From: Bacteroidales bacterium
GTDB taxonomy: Bacteria; Bacteroidota; Bacteroidia; Bacteroidales; Bacteroidaceae
Direction of reading: 5' to 3'
Length of the DNA: 9,567 nucleotides
Assembly (NCBI GenBank): GCA_004555055.1
Contig: SFJN01000098.1
Coordinates: forward strand, 1 to 9,567
Both the position numbers and the translations under genes were made by a program. Of the stretch, positions 4,373 through 9,567 are shown in pieces; positions within the stretch are counted from its first letter, which is position 1, and each line of letters opens with the position of its first letter. A model generated the notes under the pieces. The model did not search any database. It had not been told where the DNA came from and saw only the letters and a program-made list of their open reading frames with translations.

Positions 4373-6577
4373 ATGAAGAAACATTTCCTGATTGCCGTCC
4401 TTATCGGCTCCGCCTTTCCGGCACTGCATGCGCAGGTCAGTCTCGTCAATCCTGTGCCCCATCAAGTCACTTCGCAGCAGCAACTGCTTGATCAGCCCTC
4501 CGAATGGCAGGTCACCGCTACGGCTTCCGTACCGGGATATGTGCTTTCGGCCGTTGCAGAATGCTCTCCGCAGCAAGTGGAAAAGGCAGCCTTCGTCCTG
4601 CGTATGGGCATAAAAGGCGACAAGGCGATGAAGCGATACGGAAAGCAGGTGCCAGAGCATGCCGAGGGTTATTTCCTACAGGTGACTCCGGAAGGTGCTG
4701 TCGTTGTGGGAGCTGATGCCCGTGGACTCTATTATGGTGTGCAGACCCTGCAGCAGATGATGTCGGAAGGGCGACTTGAGGTGTGCCGGATTTCGGACTG
4801 GCCGGACGTGGCGTTCCGCGGCAGCATCGAGGGTTTTTACGGACGTCCCTGGAGCCATGAGCATCGGTTGCGCCAGTTGGACTTCTATGGACGCCATAAG
4901 ATGAATGTATATATCTACGGTCCGAAGGATGATCCCTACCACCGTGCCCACTGGCGCGAGGCGTATCCCGACGAAGAGGCTGCACGTATCAAGGAGCTCA
5001 ACGAGCGTGCCAAACTTCGTGGTGTGCATTTTTACTGGGCCATCCACCCGGGACTCGATATCAAGTGGAACGATGAGGACCGTCAGCATCTGGTGGCCAA
5101 ACTCGAAAAGATGTACGACCTCGGCATACGTTCCTTTGCTGTCTTCTTCGATGATATTTGGGGAGAGGGCGCCAAGGGCGAGAAGCAGGCAGCACTCCTC
5201 AACTATGTCGACGATGTGTTTGTGAAGCGTCACGGCGATGTGGCACCGCTGTTGCTCTGTCCCACGGAGTACAACCGTGCTTGGAGTTCGGACGACAGTC
5301 CTTACCTGCGTGCGCTTGGTGAGGGACTGCATCCGGGTATCGAGGTGATGTGGACGGGAAACACCGTCGTACATAATATTTATAAGGAGGGTATGGAATG
5401 GATAAATACCCGTCTGAAACGTCCTGCATATATATGGTGGAACTATCCCGTTTCCGATTTCGTCCGCGACCGTCTGCTCCTCGGTCCTACCTATGGCAAC
5501 GACCTCGACATTGCTTCGCTCCTCAGCGGATTCGTGAGCAATCCCATGCAGTATGCCGAAGCCTCGAAAATCAGCCTTTACAGTGTGGCCGACTATACTT
5601 GGAACATGCAGGCCTATGATGCCGACGCCTCGTGGGAACGTGCCCTGCGCGAGGTGTTGCCTTCAGCGGCATCGGCCCTGCGTACCTTTGCCACATACAA
5701 CGAAGACCTCGGACCGAACGGCCATGGTTTCCGTCGCGACGAGAGCCGGGAAATAGCCGACATCTGCACACGTGCCGCTGAAGGGGATGCCGATGCCGTA
5801 CGTGCGCTCGATGCCCAAAGCTCGCTCCTTGCCGCTGCCGCCGACCGTCTGCTTCAGGACAAGGAAAACCCCTTGCTCATCGATGAGATGCGCCCTTGGC
5901 TCATACAAGCCAAGGTGGTGGCCGACTATGGGCGGACCGTTTGTGCTATGCACACGGCAGCAAAGGACAAGTGGCCGGCAGCAAATTTCGAGGACCTCTA
6001 TCAGCAGGCACGCTATCTGAAGCGCCGGATGTACGAAAACGAGAACGATGCGTCGCAGCTTCATGCCTACCAGACCGGAACGAAACTCGCCACCCTGCGA
6101 TATCTCCCGGCAGTCGACCGACTCTTCACCCGTCTTGTTGAAGACTACAATCTACAGCATGACACACATTTTGATGTGGTCAGCGACTATGCCCCCTACC
6201 ATATCGAGAGTACTGTGACACAGCTGGCCATGCTGCCCATCAGCGTCAATGGCGGCGAGGTGAAGGTGACTCCTTCGAACGAGGTCATCAAGTGGGCCCC
6301 CGACAGCTATTTTACCATCCGCTGCGAACGTCCCACCCGTATTGCCGGCATGGACTTCAACTTCGGTGCGACGGAATCGGCAAAGGATTTCAAGCTTGAC
6401 ATCTGTCTTGAAGATGGTGAGTGGGTCGACATTCCCCTCCTACATTATAGCCCCACAGACCCTGTCATCCATACCGGCGATGAGTTGGGCGGGAAGACTG
6501 TCACCGCCATACGTCTGACCAATGTCAGCGGAAAGGAACTGCAGTACTTCTTCCGGCATTTCAAGATTAGCAGGTAG
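4373..6577 (+). CDS. GH84 beta-N-acetylglucosaminidase (O-GlcNAcase-like), secreted
   Basis: The 734-residue product has a signal peptide, MKKHFLIAVLIGSAFPALHA, with likely cleavage after Ala20. An N-terminal GH20/GH84-type alpha/beta domain covers about 22-145, including EGYFLQVTPEGAVVVGADARGLYYGVQTL. The GH84 catalytic barrel begins at VAFRGSIEGFYGRPWSHEHR (about 147-166). The catalytic pair is Asp260-Asp261 in FAVFFDDIWGEG, equivalent to the DD pair of B. thetaiotaomicron GH84, followed by KQAALLNYVDDVF. NRAWSSDDSPY, VMWTGNTV, WWNYPV and NPMQYAEASKISLYSVADYTWN complete the active-site loops. A helical region and a C-terminal beta domain follow. Family enzymes release terminal GlcNAc by a retaining, substrate-assisted mechanism, acting on mucin or other glycans outside the cytoplasm. 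Length matches the Bacteroides enzyme (about 737). Start 4373 gives the signal peptide; ATG 4322 would put 17 charged residues before it. No SusC/SusD genes are nearby, so the gene is not part of a visible glycan cluster. Confidence 0.95.
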   Translation: MKKHFLIAVLIGSAFPALHAQVSLVNPVPHQVTSQQQLLDQPSEWQVTATASVPGYVLSAVAECSPQQVEKAAFVLRMGIKGDKAMKRYGKQVPEHAEGYFLQVTPEGAVVVGADARGLYYGVQTLQQMMSEGRLEVCRISDWPDVAFRGSIEGFYGRPWSHEHRLRQLDFYGRHKMNVYIYGPKDDPYHRAHWREAYPDEEAARIKELNERAKLRGVHFYWAIHPGLDIKWNDEDRQHLVAKLEKMYDLGIRSFAVFFDDIWGEGAKGEKQAALLNYVDDVFVKRHGDVAPLLLCPTEYNRAWSSDDSPYLRALGEGLHPGIEVMWTGNTVVHNIYKEGMEWINTRLKRPAYIWWNYPVSDFVRDRLLLGPTYGNDLDIASLLSGFVSNPMQYAEASKISLYSVADYTWNMQAYDADASWERALREVLPSAASALRTFATYNEDLGPNGHGFRRDESREIADICTRAAEGDADAVRALDAQSSLLAAAADRLLQDKENPLLIDEMRPWLIQAKVVADYGRTVCAMHTAAKDKWPAANFEDLYQQARYLKRRMYENENDASQLHAYQTGTKLATLRYLPAVDRLFTRLVEDYNLQHDTHFDVVSDYAPYHIESTVTQLAMLPISVNGGEVKVTPSNEVIKWAPDSYFTIRCERPTRIAGMDFNFGATESAKDFKLDICLEDGEWVDIPLLHYSPTDPVIHTGDELGGKTVTAIRLTNVSGKELQYFFRHFKISR

Positions 6578-6610
6578 CGTTTGACCTTCTTGTCCGGGAT
6601 GATGTCAGCC

Positions 6611-6660
6611 CTCCTCCTGCAACGCAGTCAAGGAGAGAATACGCGTCCTTTCCTTTTTCC
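6611..6660 (+). terminator. Weak candidate terminator after the GH84 gene
   Basis: CTCCT (6611-6615) can pair with AGGAG (6631-6635) around an inner CTGC-AAC-GCAG hairpin (6617-6627), with unpaired bases between the stems. A pyrimidine-rich, partly U-rich stretch follows only at 6646-6660. The structure is modest and the tail is displaced, so it may terminate the GH84 transcript poorly. Confidence 0.3.
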
Positions 6661-6667
6661 TTTGGTC

Positions 6668-6755
6668 TATTTTTGTTTTTCAGCATTCCCTGCTGTAACC
6701 TGTCTTTCAAACCATTCTGAGTGTGGAATCTGACAGAGTACGGCAGGGAATGTTG
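6668..6755 (+). other. Promoter-like box followed at once by a long imperfect stem-loop
   Basis: The spacer 6578-6990 holds no convincing gene. TATTTTTG (6668-6675) matches TAnnTTTG exactly. Starting six bases later, 6681-6695 pairs with 6741-6755 over 15 positions, including two G-U pairs (CAGCATTCCCTGCTG with CGGCAGGGAATGTTG). Inside, CTGTC (6700-6704) pairs with GACAG (6732-6736). Farther out, CTTTCCTTT (6648-6656) can pair with AAAGGAAAG (6798-6806). A transcript from this box would begin at the foot of the stem, which suggests a small structured RNA or a leader. No clean U-tract follows; the nearest T5 is at 6772-6776. Confidence 0.35.
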
Positions 6756-6919
6756 TGCCGTTTTAAAGGGATTTTTCGTCCGCTTAATGTGCTGGATAAA
6801 GGAAAGAGAGGGTGTGGTTTGCACATGCATGTTCTGTTATCGGCGACAGGAATGGCAAGTAAATTACAGGCTAAATGGAAAATGTAGGGAAAAACATCGG
6901 AATCATGGAAATTTTTTGT

Positions 6920-6927
6920 TACTTTTG
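6920..6927 (+). promoter_or_regulatory. Candidate -7 box of feoAB promoter
   Basis: TACTTTTG matches TAnnTTTG exactly and lies 63 bp before ATG 6991; the -33 region is weak. It predicts a leader of about 58 nt. An SD-like CAGGA occurs at 6976-6980, ten bases before the start codon. I do not see a convincing Fur-type palindrome. Confidence 0.5.
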
Positions 6928-6990
6928 TCGGTCCGGAAAGTTAGGCATGTATAAGTCTTGATTGAAAAAAAGTCTCAGGAATACCAACCT

Positions 6991-9327
6991 ATGAAAACGA
7001 ATCTCTGTGATATAGGCATTGGCCAGCGTGTGCTCATTACTGCTGTCGGCGGAACAGGCAGGCTGCGCCAGCATTTTCTGGACATGGGCGTGATACCCGG
7101 CACGGTGGTGCAACTGGTGAAATATGCGCCCATGGGCGACCCTATGATTTTGGAACTCCACGGCTATATGCTCTCGCTCTGCAAGGCCGATGCCGCGCAG
7201 ATAGAAGTGACGTACGATGTGCCCGACGAGGCACAGGCGGCGGCACCGCGTCCTGGACGGCCGCACCCTGGATTCGGTGAAGAGGGCGAGCGCTTCCATG
7301 ATGCTGGCGAAGCTCAGGCAGTGGCTCGCGACGAGGTGCTAAGGTTTGCCCTTATGGGAAACCAGAATTGCGGCAAGACCACACTCTTCAACCAACTTAC
7401 CGGGTCCAACCAGCATGTGGGGAACTTTCCCGGTGTCACCGTCGACCGCAAGAGTGGAGCCATTCGCGGACATGCCGATACCGAGGTCACCGACCTTCCC
7501 GGTATCTACAGCCTTTCTCCCTATACGGCAGAAGAGGCCGTCAGCCGAAGCTTCGTGCTGGAAGAACATCCGCACGCCATCATCAACATTGTCGATGCCA
7601 CCAATATAGAGCGGAATCTCTATCTGACCATGCAGCTCCTGGAACTGAACATCCCCATGGTGCTGGCACTGAACATGATGGACGAAATGCACGGCAATGG
7701 AGGCACCATCCTCCTCAACGAGATGGAGCATCAACTGGGCATTCCCGTCATTCCCATTTCGGCGGCGCGGAATGAGGGAGTGGATGAACTGGTAGAACAT
7801 GCCGTGCATGTGGCGCGTTACAGGGAGTGCCCGCAGCGCCAGGATTTCTGCCGTGCTGATGACAGTCATGGCGGTTCCCTCCACCGTTGTCTGCATGCCG
7901 TGATGCACCTCATCGAGGGCCGCGCACGCACCGCAGGACTGCCCGTGCGATTTGCTGCCGGAAAGCTGCTCGAAGGCGACGAGGCGGTGCTACAATCCCT
8001 ACATCTCGACGACGATGAGCGCGAAACTATGCAACATATGCTACACGTTTTGGAGCGTGAACGGCATCTTGATCCGCCGGCAGCACTGGCCGAAATGCGC
8101 TATTCCTTTATCAATGCTCTGTGCCGTAAGTGCGTGGTGAAGCCCCGCGAAAGCCGCGAACAGCGTCGAAGCCGTGCCATTGACCGCATTCTCACCGGAC
8201 GTCTGACGGCATTGCCGGCTTTCTGCGGCATCATGGCACTCATCTTCTTCCTCACTTTCGACAGTCTGGGTGCATGGTTGCAGGACGCCTTTGGGCAAGG
8301 GGTGGGACAGTTTACGCAATGGTTGTCGGTGATAATGCACCGCCTGCATATCAGCGAGGTTGTTCAGAGCCTTGTGGTTGACGGAATCTGTGCCGGTGTG
8401 GGGGCTGTCGTAAGTTTTATGCCCATTATCGTACTCCTGTTCTTCTTCCTTTCGATGCTTGAAGACTCGGGCTATATGGCACGCATCGCCTTTGTTATGG
8501 ACCGTCTGTTGCGGCGTCTTGGACTTTCGGGCCGCAGTATCGTACCCATGCTTGTCGGGTTCGGATGTTCGGTGCCGGCCGTCATGTCTACACGTACGCT
8601 GCCTTCGGAGCGCGACCGCAGGCTTACCATCCTCCTCATCCCTTTCATGTCGTGTACGGCAAAAATGCCGGTTTATGCCTTCCTCTGTGCGGCTTTCTTC
8701 CCCGGACGCGGTGGAATCATCATGTTGGGGCTCTATCTTCTGGGTATTGCCGTTGGAATACTGGTTACCTTCCTCTACAAATCCACACTCCTGCGCGGAG
8801 AACCCGTACCGTTTGTGATGGAACTTCCGAATTATCGGCTTCCGCAGGCTCGGAATGTGCTGATGCTGATGTGGGAGAAAGCGCGTGATTTTGTACAGAG
8901 GGCCTTTACTGTCATCTTCCTCGCAAGTATTGTCATCTGGTTCCTGCAGCATTTCGATTTCCACATCGTCATGGTCTCTGATACCTCGCAGAGCATGCTT
9001 GCCAGCATTGCCGGAGGAATAGCTCCCATATTCGCTCCTTTGGGATTTGCCGACTGGCGCATCGTGGTGGCCCTCATTTCAGGCTTCATGGCCAAGGAGA
9101 GCATTGTGGGGACCCTCGGCATCCTCTTTCCCGCCGGAGCCCTGACAGCTACACTTACAGACAATGCCGCGCTTGCGCTACTGGTATTCTGTCTCCTCTA
9201 TACGCCTTGTGTGGCAGCGATTGCTGCCATCCGCCGTGAACTCAGCAAACGATGGGCATGGCTTGTGGCGGTAGGGCAGTGCCTGGTGGCATGGCTTTGC
9301 GCCTGGGGGATCAGTATGCTGTGCTGA
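6991..9327 (+). CDS. feoAB: Fused FeoA-FeoB ferrous iron transporter
   Basis: The 778-residue protein imports Fe(II) across the inner membrane. Residues 1-73 are a FeoA SH3-like domain (GQRVLITAV...LRQHFLDMGVIPGTVVQLV...PMILELHGYMLSL). A hydrophilic linker covers about 75-115. The FeoB G domain follows: G1 GNQNCGKT (123-130), G2 around Thr150 in NFPGVTV, G3 DLPG (168-171), G4 NMMD (228-231), G5 ISA (256-258). A GDI-like helical region covers about 290-395. The membrane domain (about 405-778) has the Gate motifs GFGCSVPA (523-530, Cys526) and PFMSCTAKMPVY (551-562, Cys555), and a late LLYTPCVAAI (Cys740). All expected motifs are present. The ATG is preferred over an upstream in-frame TTG at 6958 because FeoA begins here and CAGGA lies ten bases upstream. 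FeoA-FeoB fusion is usual in Bacteroidetes. A small FeoB-associated gene follows. Confidence 0.96.
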   Translation: MKTNLCDIGIGQRVLITAVGGTGRLRQHFLDMGVIPGTVVQLVKYAPMGDPMILELHGYMLSLCKADAAQIEVTYDVPDEAQAAAPRPGRPHPGFGEEGERFHDAGEAQAVARDEVLRFALMGNQNCGKTTLFNQLTGSNQHVGNFPGVTVDRKSGAIRGHADTEVTDLPGIYSLSPYTAEEAVSRSFVLEEHPHAIINIVDATNIERNLYLTMQLLELNIPMVLALNMMDEMHGNGGTILLNEMEHQLGIPVIPISAARNEGVDELVEHAVHVARYRECPQRQDFCRADDSHGGSLHRCLHAVMHLIEGRARTAGLPVRFAAGKLLEGDEAVLQSLHLDDDERETMQHMLHVLERERHLDPPAALAEMRYSFINALCRKCVVKPRESREQRRSRAIDRILTGRLTALPAFCGIMALIFFLTFDSLGAWLQDAFGQGVGQFTQWLSVIMHRLHISEVVQSLVVDGICAGVGAVVSFMPIIVLLFFFLSMLEDSGYMARIAFVMDRLLRRLGLSGRSIVPMLVGFGCSVPAVMSTRTLPSERDRRLTILLIPFMSCTAKMPVYAFLCAAFFPGRGGIIMLGLYLLGIAVGILVTFLYKSTLLRGEPVPFVMELPNYRLPQARNVLMLMWEKARDFVQRAFTVIFLASIVIWFLQHFDFHIVMVSDTSQSMLASIAGGIAPIFAPLGFADWRIVVALISGFMAKESIVGTLGILFPAGALTATLTDNAALALLVFCLLYTPCVAAIAAIRRELSKRWAWLVAVGQCLVAWLCAWGISMLC

Positions 9328-9440
9328 TGGGGTGCGGAGTTTCCTCAGCATTCCCCTTCTTGAATCCCTGTGGAGTTTTTCCATTCCCTCCTGATTCATA
9401 GTTTCCCGTACAGTAAATCTTTTCCAATTGATTATACATG

Positions 9441-9471
9441 AGTCCCTTCTGATGCTGAGGAGGGACTTTTT
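9441..9471 (+). terminator. Rho-independent terminator after feoAB
   Basis: AGTCCCTTCT (9441-9450) pairs with AGGAGGGACT (9458-9467) over ten positions with one G-U pair and a 7-nt loop. A T5 run follows (9467-9471). It lies 114 bp after the feoAB stop and 19 bp before the next start codon, so it separates feoAB from the small downstream gene or attenuates read-through into it. Confidence 0.8.
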
Positions 9472-9489
9472 CAAACATGCATTCTGTCT

Positions 9490-9567
9490 ATGAACTTTCA
9501 GTCGATTTTGGTTTTGCTCTTGATAGCTGTCATAGCCGTATTGGCTGTACGATATTTGAAAAAAGGG
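9490..9567 (+). CDS. Small FeoB-associated membrane protein, 5' part only
   Basis: ATG 9490 opens a frame that runs off the window after 26 codons: MNFQSILVLLLIAVIAVLAVRYLKKG. It is one N-terminal membrane helix (about residues 5-20) followed by a basic segment. This is the layout of the FeoB-associated Cys-rich membrane protein family, short proteins with one helix, a Lys-rich stretch and a Cys/Gly-rich tail, commonly encoded just after feoB. The Cys-rich tail would lie beyond the window and is not seen. Family function is not well established; a role near FeoB in iron uptake is inferred from gene order. A terminator lies 19 bp upstream, and I see no TAnnTTTG box between it and this start, so expression probably depends on read-through from feoAB. 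Confidence 0.7.
   Translation, partial: MNFQSILVLLLIAVIAVLAVRYLKKG

Noticed and set aside
6567..6830. 87-codon - strand frame overlapping the GH84 3' end
   Set aside because: It overlaps the GH84 C-terminus, covers the structured spacer, and shows no domain.
8041..8964. 307-codon - strand frame inside feoAB
   Set aside because: It is antisense to the FeoB membrane domain, with a charge-rich translation; it is a shadow frame.
1..9567. CRISPR arrays, toxin-antitoxin pairs, integrases, phage genes, tRNA or rRNA
   Set aside because: None was seen on either strand. The only repeats are the element at 1900-2239 and short hairpins, so there is no evidence for a defence system or prophage here.

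Overview
The window looks like a chromosomal piece of a Bacteroidales bacterium, most likely from the Prevotellaceae or a neighbouring family; the genus is not certain. Four points support this. Candidate promoters match the Bacteroidetes -7 consensus TAnnTTTG, and clear Shine-Dalgarno sites are mostly lacking. FeoA and FeoB are fused in one polypeptide. The GH84 enzyme resembles the Bacteroides thetaiotaomicron type. A 215-residue protein (2265-2912) appears to belong to a Bacteroidales-restricted family. Genes are GC-moderate and the spacers are AT-rich.

Layout: 1-343 has no protein gene but holds a good promoter (85-116) and a strong rho-independent terminator (262-308), both on the + strand. 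They bracket about 190 nt without any ATG, so this is a candidate small RNA. Four genes then read leftwards on the - strand: a BASS/SBF-type membrane transporter (344-1309), a lipoprotein with one rhodanese domain (1496-1885), a conserved Bacteroidales protein of unknown function (2265-2912) and peptidase T, pepT (2991-4220). Between the rhodanese gene and the unknown gene lies a 340-bp repeat element (1900-2239). It has 20-bp perfect terminal inverted repeats and an internally duplicated unit whose two hairpins show a compensatory base change. A divergent promoter region (4221-4372) then switches to + strand genes: a secreted GH84 beta-N-acetylglucosaminidase (4373-6577) and a fused FeoA-FeoB ferrous iron transporter (6991-9327). 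The truncated start of a small FeoB-associated membrane protein (9490 to the window end) follows.

Functionally this is mostly housekeeping and nutrient acquisition: tripeptide breakdown (PepT), GlcNAc release from host or dietary glycans (GH84), ferrous iron uptake (FeoAB plus its small partner), solute transport and sulfur-carrier chemistry. I see no phage, CRISPR, toxin-antitoxin or polysaccharide-utilization cluster. The least ordinary parts are non-coding: the MITE-like element, the candidate small RNA at the left, and a large stem-loop directly behind a promoter-like box at 6668-6755.
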